Assembly (NCBI GenBank): GCA_947625285.1
Contig: CANQNS010000001.1
Location: 186,001 to 250,000 of the forward strand
DNA length: 64,000 nucleotides
Direction: 5' to 3'
DNA from: an uncultured Oscillospiraceae bacterium
Lineage (GTDB): Bacteria; Bacillota; Clostridia; Oscillospirales; Oscillospiraceae
The position numbers and the translations under genes are program-made. Shown piece by piece: positions 37,360 through 46,118 of the stretch; position 1 is the stretch's first letter, and each line of letters starts with the position of its first letter. Below the pieces are notes generated by a model that did not search any database, was not told the origin of the DNA, and worked only from the letters and a program-made list of their open reading frames with translations.

Positions 37360-37436
37360 TTAGCAAAAACTAACCACCGGGCCGAATAATAGGTGTTAGC
37401 CATCGCTAACGCCTATGTTATTTTAGTCACAACTAA
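37360..37436 (-). promoter_or_regulatory. three TTAG-N6-CTAA operator boxes upstream of the feo operon
   Basis: TTAGCAAAAACTAA 37360-37373; TTAGCCATCGCTAA 37396-37409; TTAGTCACAACTAA 37423-37436. Confidence 0.8.
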
Positions 37437-37664
37437 CTCATTTGTCAACCCCAAAGGGCGATTTTTTATTTTTTCGGCATCTTTGCATGGATCTGACAAA
37501 TTTAGCCCGCCCAAAATGTGCGGACAGCCGAAACTGACCCCCGGGAGAGGGGGCTTGTCATCCAGCTTTTGACAAGCGGCGGCAGGTATGCTAATATAAG
37601 TATGCAGATGTCCGCCGCCGGCGGATACATATATCGTGGAATATCACTTCAGGAGATTTGATAC

Positions 37665-37916
37665 ATGCTGGAATTTCGTTTTGACACGCAGCTGCTCATC
37701 GAGGGGCACGATCTGGACGAGGACGCCATCCATGATTACATCACGGAGAACATCCCCGGTGACTGCCTGCTGGCGGTGGGCGACGAGGATCTGATCAAGA
37801 TCCATTTCCACACCAACGTGCCCTGGAAGGTGTTGGAGTATGCCTCCTCTCTGGGGGACATCTTCGACGTGGTAGTGGAGAACATGGAGCGCCAGGAGAA
37901 CGGCCTGCAGGGCTGA
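37665..37916 (+). CDS. stand-alone FakA/DAK-phosphatase-like domain protein (83 aa)
   Basis: FRFDTQLLIEGHDLDEDAIHDYITENIPGDCLLAVGDEDLIKIHFHTNVPWKVLEYASSLGDIFDVVVENMERQ. Confidence 0.7.
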   Translation: MLEFRFDTQLLIEGHDLDEDAIHDYITENIPGDCLLAVGDEDLIKIHFHTNVPWKVLEYASSLGDIFDVVVENMERQENGLQG

Positions 37917-37930
37917 AGGACTCCGGGCGC

Positions 37931-37973
37931 AAAAGACCCGCGGCGAGCGCACAGCTCACCGCGGGTCTTTTTT
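37931..37973. terminator. bidirectional terminator
   Basis: AAAAGACCCGCGGCGAGCGCACAGCTCACCGCGGGTCTTTTTT. Confidence 0.85.
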
Positions 37974-37979
37974 GTGGGG

Positions 37980-38180
37980 TCATTTTCTTCCCAGTATCTC
38001 GTCTGCCGAAACGTGGTACAACTCACACAGCGCAATCAGGTGGCGCAAAGGCAGCTCGTTGGCGCCGCGCTCATACCGGGCGTACATCGTCTGCGACGTG
38101 CCCAAATACTCCGCCACCTGCTCTTGGGTCAGGTCATGGTCTTCCCGAAGCTCCCGGATGCGTTCCTGATAGCTCTTCAT
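37980..38180 (-). CDS. XRE-family HTH regulator
   Basis: RIRELREDHDLTQEQVAEYLGTSQTMYARYERGANELPLRHLIALCELYHVSADEILGRK. Confidence 0.93.
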   Translation of the reverse strand: MKSYQERIRELREDHDLTQEQVAEYLGTSQTMYARYERGANELPLRHLIALCELYHVSADEILGRK

Positions 38181-38319
38181 GACCTCACCCCCTCGATAGG
38201 GTGAGTATATCCTAGTAAAGAAGTTTACTATTGACTTTAGTAAATATATTTACTAAAATGGATTTCAGCCCTTCGTGGGGCAAATGTCAAGATAATAATC
38301 AGAATCGGAGGGAAACAAC

Positions 38320-39213
38320 ATGAAAAAGTGGTTCGCCATCATCCTTATGCTCGCATTGTTCCTCGCATTTGCAGGATGCGGAGGAGAAGCGAGCGTGCAG
38401 GATGCACCGGCTGACGAGAAGGTGATCGGCAGTTCAGAAACAGAAGCGAATATGACCGCAGAGCCGAAAAAAGTAACGGATTACCCCAAAATCGAGGAAC
38501 TATCGTGGACATTTAGAAATACTGTTCGTTATGAGGAACCCGTGGCCGCATTTGATTATACGAATAACTCTGACTTTACAATTGTCAGATTGGACCTAAT
38601 ATTTAAAATGAAAGAAGGCGTTACGTCAGAGCAATTGCAATTCGTGGACCCCATATCGGATTCCTTGATCTCTGACGAGGAGATTGCCGACTTGGAGCCC
38701 TATGTATTGGACTGGATTGTATGCGACCCTGGGGAAACGGCAGAGAATGCTGTCTGCTACATGACATACAACGCAGAACCCACTAATGCTGAACAATGTG
38801 CTCTAATGGAACTGGATTACGCTGATATATATTTTATTGGAGCGGATGGCAAAGAGCATAGCGTATCTTACAGTGCCGAAAATGGCGGCTACAGTGTTTC
38901 TGATGCCGCTGAAGAGCTTTTTGTTTGGTCGGACAGCGATTATGCAGGAATGATTCCCAAGCCCGAAACGAGAATAGCTACCGTGGAACGTGACGACGAG
39001 GAATGTTTCTACGCAGAAGCCTATGATATATCTTATGACTACTATTTGACATATATCGAAGAATGCGAGCAGATGGGTTTTGCAAACGACTATCCGGATG
39101 ATACTACGTCTATTTCGTTTTCCGGGACGAATGCCGAGGGTGTGAACGTGGACCTCCGTTTTATTGACTATATGCAGTATATGGAGATTACAGTTGAAAG
39201 GACAGAAAGTTAG
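38320..39213 (+). CDS. putative lipoprotein
   Basis: lipobox MKKWFAIILMLALFLAFAGCGGE; RBS GGAGGG. Confidence 0.8.
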   Translation: MKKWFAIILMLALFLAFAGCGGEASVQDAPADEKVIGSSETEANMTAEPKKVTDYPKIEELSWTFRNTVRYEEPVAAFDYTNNSDFTIVRLDLIFKMKEGVTSEQLQFVDPISDSLISDEEIADLEPYVLDWIVCDPGETAENAVCYMTYNAEPTNAEQCALMELDYADIYFIGADGKEHSVSYSAENGGYSVSDAAEELFVWSDSDYAGMIPKPETRIATVERDDEECFYAEAYDISYDYYLTYIEECEQMGFANDYPDDTTSISFSGTNAEGVNVDLRFIDYMQYMEITVERTES

Positions 39214-39304
39214 TTAAACTTACAACAGCCGTTGCAACCGAGAAAGAAGCCCTATATACGAATAATCATCGTGATCACAAGAACTATGAAGGGAGAGCAT
39301 AACG

Positions 39305-39511
39305 ATGCCCAAGTATAAAGTCATTTTTGATGGAGAAGAAGAGGACGAGGTTTTTGACACCAGAGAGGATGCCGAAGAGCACGCGCTCCAGCTTTGCGGT
39401 GACTGCGAGGCGGGAGCGGAAGTATTGCATTTATCCAACCCCGGCGACTATCCATACGACGAGAACACATATGAGTTCCCGGAATATGAGATAGTTGAAG
39501 TGGACGACTAG
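39305..39511 (+). CDS. small highly acidic protein, hypothetical
   Basis: MPKYKVIFDGEEEDEVFDTREDAEEHALQLCGDCEAG. Confidence 0.65.
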   Translation: MPKYKVIFDGEEEDEVFDTREDAEEHALQLCGDCEAGAEVLHLSNPGDYPYDENTYEFPEYEIVEVDD

Positions 39512-39550
39512 GATCCGAAATCTGCTAAAACTAAGAAAGAAAAGCAAAAA

Positions 39551-39754
39551 ATGTCGCTTGATGATTATGATCCGATAGATTACAAAGTCGTATGCTCAGT
39601 TGACGAAGACGTGAGTGTTTCCTGTCCTCGTTGCGGCTTTGAAGAGATTTTCTATCATAAGGGTGAGTATGTTTGCTTGAACTGTGAATGTACCCTTGAT
39701 GAACAAGAAATTATCGATTATTGCGGTACTGACATCTTTCCACTTGATATATAA
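39551..39754 (+). CDS. small Zn-ribbon-like protein, hypothetical
   Basis: CPRCGFEEIFYHKGEYVCLNCECTLDEQEI. Confidence 0.65.
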   Translation: MSLDDYDPIDYKVVCSVDEDVSVSCPRCGFEEIFYHKGEYVCLNCECTLDEQEIIDYCGTDIFPLDI

Positions 39755-39928
39755 TGAAGAGCTTTTTCCGATGGTTGAACGATAGGCACCGAATAATTAC
39801 ACGATAGCATCTGTCCCTCTCTGCTCCATTCAGCGAAAATGGGCCTGGAAAAGAGGACCCACGCGAGGAATCACCCGGCCGAGAAAAGCAAAAATCCCGG
39901 AATACCGGGCCTTTTAGGCTCATACGCT

Positions 39929-39961
39929 AAGAAACGGTGACCGTATCACGGTCACCGTTTC
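39929..39961. terminator. hairpin/terminator GAAACGGTGACC-GTATCAC-GGTCACCGTTTC
   Basis: perfect inverted repeat. Confidence 0.7.
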
Positions 39962-39964
39962 TAT

Positions 39965-40140
39965 TTGGTGGGGGAAGGTGGATTCGCCCGCCTGCGGGCG
40001 GGCCGGGTCGCGGGGAAAACGTGCCACCGGCACGTTTTCTAACGCCGCTCCCTTCTCATCCACCTTCCAAAACCCCATACCAAAGCGAAAGCACACCGCA
40101 GACGCGGTGTGCTTTCGCTTGGTGGGGGAAGGTGGATTCG
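39965..40140. repeat. hairpin array 3 between two 22-nt copies of the tRNA-Tyr 3' end
   Basis: direct repeat TTGGTGGGGGAAGGTGGATTCG at 39965-39986 and 40119-40140; outer stem GGAAGGTGGAT (39973)/ATCCACCTTCC (40058); inner CGCCCG-CCTG-CGGGCG, AAAACGTGCC-ACC-GGCACGTTTT; then AAGCGAAAGCACACCGC-AGAC-GCGGTGTGCTTTCGCTT. Confidence 0.85.
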
Positions 40141-40204
40141 AACCACCGAAGGCATTGCCAGCAGATTTACAGTCTGTCCCCTTTGGCCACTCGGGAATTC
40201 CCCC
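40120..40204 (-). tRNA. tRNA-Tyr (GTA)
   Basis: GGGGGAATTCCCGAGTGGCCAAAGGGGACAGACTGTAAATCTGCTGGCAATGCCTTCGGTGGTTCGAATCCACCTTCCCCCACCA. Confidence 0.95.
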
Positions 40205-40239
40205 ATGTATTCACTTTTCGCGCCTGCTCAGCGAAGCGG

Positions 40240-40315
40240 TGGAGCTGGTAGACGGACTCGAACCCCCGACCTGCTGATTACAAATCAGCTGCTCTACCGA
40301 CTGAGCTATACCAGC
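40240..40315 (-). tRNA. tRNA-Thr (TGT)
   Basis: GCTGGTATAGCTCAGTCGGTAGAGCAGCTGATTTGTAATCAGCAGGTCGGGGGTTCGAGTCCGTCTACCAGCTCCA. Confidence 0.95.
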
Positions 40316-40476
40316 CAATCTTGCCAGCCGTTGAACTATACCATAAATCGGCCCGCTTGTCAACACCTTTACGGACAACAGCCCGCCCGATCCGCGTTTT
40401 CGACCCGCTTCGGCTCCGCCGCATAGGACGGCCCCGCCGGGGCATAGGATGCAAAAACGACATCGGGAGGGATCAC

Positions 40477-41799
40477 ATGACGGAGCATCCATCCATCCGC
40501 CGGGCCTATGCCGCCGCCGCGGCCAGAGACCCGGGGGAGACCGGCTTTCTGCAGGCGTTGGAGACGCTGTACGACAGCCTGACGCCTTGCCTGGAGGAGC
40601 AGCCCCAGATCGCCGCGGAGGGGCTGCTGGAGCGGCTGGGGGAGCCGGAGCGGACGGTGGCTTTTCCCGTGCTGTGGCAGGACAGCCGGGGCCGCCGCCG
40701 ACAGGCGCGGGGATTCTATATTCAATACTGCACCGCCCTGGGCCCATGCCGGGGCGGACTTGTCTTTCGCCGGGGCATGGACATGGCCGCCGCCAAGGCG
40801 CTGGCGTTGGAGGACACCCTGGAAAAGAGCCTGGCGGGCCTGCCGCTGGGCGGCGGGCTGGCGGGGGCGGACGCGTCCACCGCCGAGATGGGGGAGGGGG
40901 AACGCCGCCGGTTTTGCCGGAGCTTTCTGGAGGGGCTGTATCCCTTTCTGCCCGGCGGCTTCCGGCCCGGCGACTGGGCCGGCCTGGTCCCCCGGCGGGA
41001 GCTGGACCTGCTGACCGGGCAGTACGAGCGTCTGCGGTCCATGGGCCCCGCCGGCGAGGCGGACAGGGGGGCGGAGGACCCGGTCATGACCCGCCAGCAG
41101 GCGGCGGGCCACGGCCTTTGCCGCTTTGCGGAGCTGGCCCTGGGCCAGAGCGGCTGTCCCGGACTGGACGGCCGGACCGTGGTGGTCTCCGGCATGGACG
41201 GACCCGCCCCCTGGGCGGGCGAGCGGGCGGCCCGGGCGGGCGCCCAGGTGCTGGCCGTCGGGGACGAGACCGGCTGTCTGTACGCCGCCGGCGGCCTGTC
41301 GGTCCCGCTGCTGCGGAGCATGGCGGCCCAGCCGGGGCTGCCGCTGCTGCTGTGGGCCATCCGCGCCCCCGGCGTGGAATACCGCCCCGGACCGAGCCTG
41401 TGGGACATCCCGGCGGACGCGGTGTTTTTGTGCGACAGCCACAGCCGCCTGAACGGTTCGGATGCCCGCCGGCTGGCTGCCCTGCGCCCGGCGGGGGTCT
41501 TTGAGGGGGTGCCCCGGGCCTGTACCGCCCTGGCGGGCCGGGTCCTGGCCGGCAGCGGCGTGCTGTACGTACCCGCCATAGCCGCCGGGGCCGGCGGCGC
41601 GGTCATGGCATACCGCCAGCGGGATGCGGTCCTCACCCGCTGGGAGGCCGACCGGCAGCTCCGCGCCGCCATGGAGGCGGTGTTCCAGACCGTGGAGGAG
41701 GCCTGCGCCGACCAGGGACAACGCCGGGATATGGCCCGCGCCGCCCATGCCGCCGCCTTCCGCCGTATCGCCGCCGCCATTCTGGATAAGGGCCTGTAA
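40477..41799 (+). CDS. glutamate dehydrogenase-like protein lacking catalytic residues (pseudoenzyme candidate)
   Basis: RGFYIQYCTALGPCRGGLVFRRGMDMAAAKALALEDTLEKSLAGLPLGGGLAGADAS versus GDH GYRVQFNSAIGPYKGGLRF...LPIGGGKGGSDFDPKGKS; Rossmann-like GRTVVVSGMDGPAPWAGERAARAGAQVLAVGDETG. Confidence 0.75.
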   Translation: MTEHPSIRRAYAAAAARDPGETGFLQALETLYDSLTPCLEEQPQIAAEGLLERLGEPERTVAFPVLWQDSRGRRRQARGFYIQYCTALGPCRGGLVFRRGMDMAAAKALALEDTLEKSLAGLPLGGGLAGADASTAEMGEGERRRFCRSFLEGLYPFLPGGFRPGDWAGLVPRRELDLLTGQYERLRSMGPAGEADRGAEDPVMTRQQAAGHGLCRFAELALGQSGCPGLDGRTVVVSGMDGPAPWAGERAARAGAQVLAVGDETGCLYAAGGLSVPLLRSMAAQPGLPLLLWAIRAPGVEYRPGPSLWDIPADAVFLCDSHSRLNGSDARRLAALRPAGVFEGVPRACTALAGRVLAGSGVLYVPAIAAGAGGAVMAYRQRDAVLTRWEADRQLRAAMEAVFQTVEEACADQGQRRDMARAAHAAAFRRIAAAILDKGL

Positions 41800-41931
41800 G
41801 GGGCCGAAAGACCCTGTTTTGGCGAATTAATAACTTTTTAATGAAAATTTAATAACAAATTTGAATCAAAAGATTGCAAAAATTACAAACATATGTTATG
41901 ATAGGCTCGTCATGGAAAGGAGGCTGCTGTC

Positions 41932-43239
41932 ATGACACGATATACACGCGCCCAAAAGGCCCGCCGCTGGACCGGTTTTGTGCTGGCGTTTGCGATGGTG
42001 ATGAGCCTGTTTGCCGGGATGCCCGGCGTGGAGGCGTTCGCCAAATCCAGCGCGGACATCCAGGACGAGCTGGACGAGCTGAACAGCCAGAAAAGCGAGA
42101 TACAGGGCCGGATGAACGCCCTGCAGGATGAGATCGACAGTCTGGATTACGAGAAGGCCAACACCCTGCAAAAGAAGCTGATGTTGGACCAGAAGAACCT
42201 TCTGTCCCAGGAGGAGCTGGATGTGATCCAGGAGCAGATCGACATCATCGACAACAAGCTGGCGAACCTCCAGGCGGACTTGGACCAGGCCCGGGAGGAG
42301 GAGGCTTACCAGCGGGAGCGGTTCCTGACCCGCGCCCGCGCCATGGAGGAGAACTCCAGCGCGGGATATATGGACGTACTGTTTGACGCCAGCAGTCTTT
42401 CGGACCTGCTCACCAGGCTGGACCTGGTGAACGAGGTCATGAGCTATGACGAGGGGCTGGAGGCGGAGTACATCGCCGCCCGGGAGAAGGTGGAGACACT
42501 GGAAGCCGAGGCGGAGGTCATGTACGACGACAACGAGACCCACCGCCAGGAGCTGGAGACCAAGAAGGCCCAACTGCAGGCGGATATCGACGCCGCCTGC
42601 GCTCTGATGGCCCAGATCGACCAGAGCACCGCCGATTATGAGGAGGTCCTGTCCCAAGAGGCGGCCACCGAGGCGGAGCTGGAGGAGACCATCGTCGCCA
42701 AGGAGAAGGAGCTGAAGGAGGCCAAGGCCCGGGAGGAGGCAGCCCGACTGGCGGCGCTGGCCGCTCAGCAGGCAGCCCAGGCCGCGGCCGCTGCCGCCGC
42801 CGGAGCCGCCGGCACGGCGTTCGCCGCCTCCGGCGGCACATGGATGCGCTGGCCCAGCTATACCTCCGTCCTCACCTCCAGCTACGGCATGCGGACCGAC
42901 CCGGTCAGCGGCAAGATATACCGTCTCCACGCCGGCTGCGACGTGGGAGCCAGCTACGGCACCGCCATCTGGGCCGCCGCCGGCGGCACGGTGATCTCCG
43001 CCGGCTGGAACGGCGGCTATGGCAACTGCGTCATGATAAACCACGGCAACGGCTATACCACTGTCTACGGCCACATGTCCCGCATCGCCGTCAGCTACGG
43101 CCAGACCGTGAGCATGGGCCAGGTGATCGGCTATGTGGGCTCTACCGGCAACTCCACCGGCCCCCATCTGCACTTCGAGATACGGGCCAGCGCCACCGGC
43201 CAGTCCATCAACCCCATGGCGTTTTCCTACTACTATTGA
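41932..43239 (+). CDS. murein hydrolase activator / M23 metallopeptidase with coiled coil
   Basis: signal peptide, long coiled coil, C-term SYGMRTDPVSGKIYRLHAGCDVGASYGTAIWAAAGGTV...HGNGYTTVYGHMS...GPHLHFEIR. Confidence 0.93.
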   Translation: MTRYTRAQKARRWTGFVLAFAMVMSLFAGMPGVEAFAKSSADIQDELDELNSQKSEIQGRMNALQDEIDSLDYEKANTLQKKLMLDQKNLLSQEELDVIQEQIDIIDNKLANLQADLDQAREEEAYQRERFLTRARAMEENSSAGYMDVLFDASSLSDLLTRLDLVNEVMSYDEGLEAEYIAAREKVETLEAEAEVMYDDNETHRQELETKKAQLQADIDAACALMAQIDQSTADYEEVLSQEAATEAELEETIVAKEKELKEAKAREEAARLAALAAQQAAQAAAAAAAGAAGTAFAASGGTWMRWPSYTSVLTSSYGMRTDPVSGKIYRLHAGCDVGASYGTAIWAAAGGTVISAGWNGGYGNCVMINHGNGYTTVYGHMSRIAVSYGQTVSMGQVIGYVGSTGNSTGPHLHFEIRASATGQSINPMAFSYYY

Positions 43240-43247
43240 TGTTGGTA

Positions 43248-43287
43248 CAAAAAAATACCGTGCCCCCAGAGGGGCACGGTATTTTTT
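43248..43287. terminator. bidirectional terminator
   Basis: AAAAAAATACCGTGCCCCCAGAGGGGCACGGTATTTTTTC. Confidence 0.9.
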
Positions 43288-43297
43288 CTTTTTCGGA

Positions 43298-43816
43298 TCA
43301 GTCCGCCGCGCCGATGGTTTGCAGCCGCCGGGCGATAAAGTCCTGAACGCTGTCCTTCGTGATGCCGAGGGCCACGGCCAGCTCCCCGTACAGCAGGTTC
43401 TCCGCCCGCTCCATATACCGGCGGTCCACCGCGCCGAACTTCAGCTTCTTGCCCTCCCGCTCCACTTTCTTGCGGTAGGCGGACATGGTGACCCGCAGCA
43501 GAGACAGGCAGTCCAGCGCGTTCATCTGGGCCCGGTAGTGGTTTTCCAGCTGCTGCAGGTTCTGATTGTGGTAGGGCTCCGCGTGGATGGTGGGGATCTG
43601 GTCGATGAGGTCCATGGCCTCGTCCCGGGTGATGACCGGCCTGGTGAGCACCTTGTCGTTGTCCACCGGCGTCATGATCGTGCCGGACTGGTAGAGCGGG
43701 GCCAGCACATAATACTGCCGCTCCGGGTCCGTGCGGTTCGGCTTCCTTGTGATCACGTCCTGCACGCGGCACACGCCGGTGCCGCCGTATGAAATGAGAT
43801 CTCCCTGCTGGTACAA
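43298..43816 (-). CDS. CarD-family transcriptional regulator
   Basis: YQQGDLISYGGTGVCRVQDVITRK...YYVLAPLYQSGTIMTPVDND; likely TTG start after AAGGAG (ORF open to 43900). Confidence 0.88.
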   Translation of the reverse strand: MYQQGDLISYGGTGVCRVQDVITRKPNRTDPERQYYVLAPLYQSGTIMTPVDNDKVLTRPVITRDEAMDLIDQIPTIHAEPYHNQNLQQLENHYRAQMNALDCLSLLRVTMSAYRKKVEREGKKLKFGAVDRRYMERAENLLYGELAVALGITKDSVQDFIARRLQTIGAAD

Positions 43817-44290
43817 AATGACACGCTCCTTAGAAATCCGCGGCCTTCTGCGGCCGCTGAAAAAGTGCATATTACTCCTAACTATATAATATTGTAGCAC
43901 ATTTTCTCGTTAAATGTAAGGATAACTTGCAAATACTGGAATATTTTTTGCATTTTTCACAGTTTTACGGCCGTTGCTTGCATCTCGCCGTGCAAAAATT
44001 TGTCAAAAGTCCCCGCCGTCGGCAAAAAAAACCGTGCCTGCGCGGGAGGGACGGGAAGACATATCTTTGAAAATGTGTCCACGGCCTGGAAAAAGCATCT
44101 GCTCGCCCGGAGGTACGCGCCGGTCACGGTGAATGGAAAGCTGGCGGTGGGCGCCATGAAAAAGGTACAGGAAAGGAGAAAGCACTTGTACGGCCGACGG
44201 AAATATGGTATCATTATCACCGGCAAAATGGTAATTCAAGGCAAAAGACTGATTATAATTATATTTTTCGATAAGGCATAAGTGGAAAGG

Positions 44291-45709
44291 ATGCATGTGT
44301 CGATGTGGAGACGTACAAATAGCGCGGGAAACGAGATAGAGAACATCCGCAGGGTCACCTCCTGGAAACAGGTGCTCTGCCTGGATATCAGCGTCATTCG
44401 TGCGGCGTGCATTTTGCTTTGCGCGATCCTTATCGGCAGCCTGCTGATCGTGGCGGTGTCCGCCATCCCCGACGACGCGATAGACGCGAATATCGCCCTG
44501 TCCTCGGACAAGATGTCCCAGGAGGGGAACTATCCCTCCCTGGTGCCCAATAAGGTCTATTTTCAGCTGGATAACTGGACGGAAGCCGCCATGCTGAATA
44601 TGCTCTATAACGGCGACAGCGGGCATCCGCTGCGGTCGGCATTTGTACAGCGGGAATATGCGCCGAATGATTGGGAAGATGAAGAGGGCCTGTCCGGCGT
44701 GGTCCGTTTAGCCGCGGCGGTCAACGATGGAACGGAGGAAAACGGTACTTTCTGGGTCCGGTCCACTTACTGGCTGGGTATGCGGATATTTCTGCTGCCT
44801 CTGCTTTGTCTGGCGGACTATTTTTCGATCCGATATATGCTTCTTTTTGTCAATCTTCTCGTTGTGGCCCTGTGCACGCTGATCATAGGCAGGCGGTTCG
44901 GTCTAAAGAGCGGGATGCTGTTTTTTACGTCGCTCATCATGCTGAACTGGTATATCCCGATGGTCCAGTGGTGCAACGGGGCGCTGTGCCTTTGGATCTG
45001 TACCGCGGCGATATGCCTGCTTATAAAGCGATATGAAAAGATCAACTTTTTCTATTTGTATTTGCTCATTGGCGCGGCGACCAGTTATTTTGACTGGTTT
45101 TCCGCTCCGCTCATCACGTTCGGCTTTCCGGCGATCATCTCGGTGCTTTGCCTGGAGCGGGATGAAAAAAAGACCAGTGTTTTACAGTACTTCAACCTTC
45201 TCTTCCGCAGCGGGCTGGGATGGTGCGTCGGCTATGGCGGGATGCTGGTCGGGCGCGTGCTGATCAGCTCGATCGTCGGTGGCGATGAATCGCTGGATGT
45301 TTTCCTGGCAAGAGCGACTCAGGACATCGCGAGCAGCGGACAAGAGAGCAATATTTTCTTCGAGATGGCTAAGACGGTCCTCAAGGGGTTCCGCGGCGTC
45401 TTTCCGCTGGCGGGCTTTTCGTATCCTGTGGTGGCGGCTGTTCTGGCCGTCGGCTTTGTGTCGATCAGCGCGGCGGTGCTCATACTCTGGAAAAAGATGC
45501 CCCATCTGGTACCGCTGTACCTGATCTCGCTTCTGCCGTTCCTGTGGTTCATTGTTTTTAACGGATATTGCGTCGCCCACTATTGGATCGCGTTCAGAGT
45601 GTTCGCGGTGACGATCTTTGCCTGGATGCTGATAGCGATCGACACGATCGGATATATGCGCGGCGGGAAGCGGCTGGGCGCGGGAGGGGAATGTCGTGCC
45701 CAGAGCTGA
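44291..45709 (+). CDS. multi-TM membrane protein of glycan cassette
   Basis: about 10 hydrophobic segments; first gene of 6-gene operon. Confidence 0.7.
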   Translation: MHVSMWRRTNSAGNEIENIRRVTSWKQVLCLDISVIRAACILLCAILIGSLLIVAVSAIPDDAIDANIALSSDKMSQEGNYPSLVPNKVYFQLDNWTEAAMLNMLYNGDSGHPLRSAFVQREYAPNDWEDEEGLSGVVRLAAAVNDGTEENGTFWVRSTYWLGMRIFLLPLLCLADYFSIRYMLLFVNLLVVALCTLIIGRRFGLKSGMLFFTSLIMLNWYIPMVQWCNGALCLWICTAAICLLIKRYEKINFFYLYLLIGAATSYFDWFSAPLITFGFPAIISVLCLERDEKKTSVLQYFNLLFRSGLGWCVGYGGMLVGRVLISSIVGGDESLDVFLARATQDIASSGQESNIFFEMAKTVLKGFRGVFPLAGFSYPVVAAVLAVGFVSISAAVLILWKKMPHLVPLYLISLLPFLWFIVFNGYCVAHYWIAFRVFAVTIFAWMLIAIDTIGYMRGGKRLGAGGECRAQS

Positions 45710-46118
45710 CCGAACAAGGCTGGAAAAGCTGATGAGCGGCTCTGCTTTTCGATTTCTGCTGGTTGGCGGAGCGTCCACGGCGCTGGATTTTGCGATCTAC
45801 ACCGTGCTGGGCCTGTGGATCCCGGCAACGCCCGCAAAGCTCATATCCATGCTGTGCTCCACGCTGCTGGCGTTTTTCCTCAACAAGAACTGGACGTTCC
45901 GGGATAAGGAGCAGGGCCTGCTGGTGAGCCTGGGCAAGTATTATCTGGCTCAGGCGGCGAACATCGCGACCAACGTGACCGTAAACGCCGTGTTGCTGCG
46001 CCTTACAGACAGGCGGGTACTGGCGTTCGTCGGGGCCACGGGCGTGGCTATGTGCGTGAACTATCTGCTTCAGAGGCTGTTCGTGTTTCGCAGAAAGAGC
46101 ATAGGAGGCAAGCAATGA
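45696..46118 (+). CDS. GtrA-family membrane protein
   Basis: RFLLVGGASTALDFAIYTVLG...FFLNKNWTFRDKEQG. Confidence 0.9.
   Translation: MPRADRTRLEKLMSGSAFRFLLVGGASTALDFAIYTVLGLWIPATPAKLISMLCSTLLAFFLNKNWTFRDKEQGLLVSLGKYYLAQAANIATNVTVNAVLLRLTDRRVLAFVGATGVAMCVNYLLQRLFVFRRKSIGGKQ

Noticed and set aside
39937-40426. ORFs of ~100 aa across the tRNA region
   Set aside because: They overlap tRNA-Tyr and tRNA-Thr and the hairpin array; typical spurious translations.
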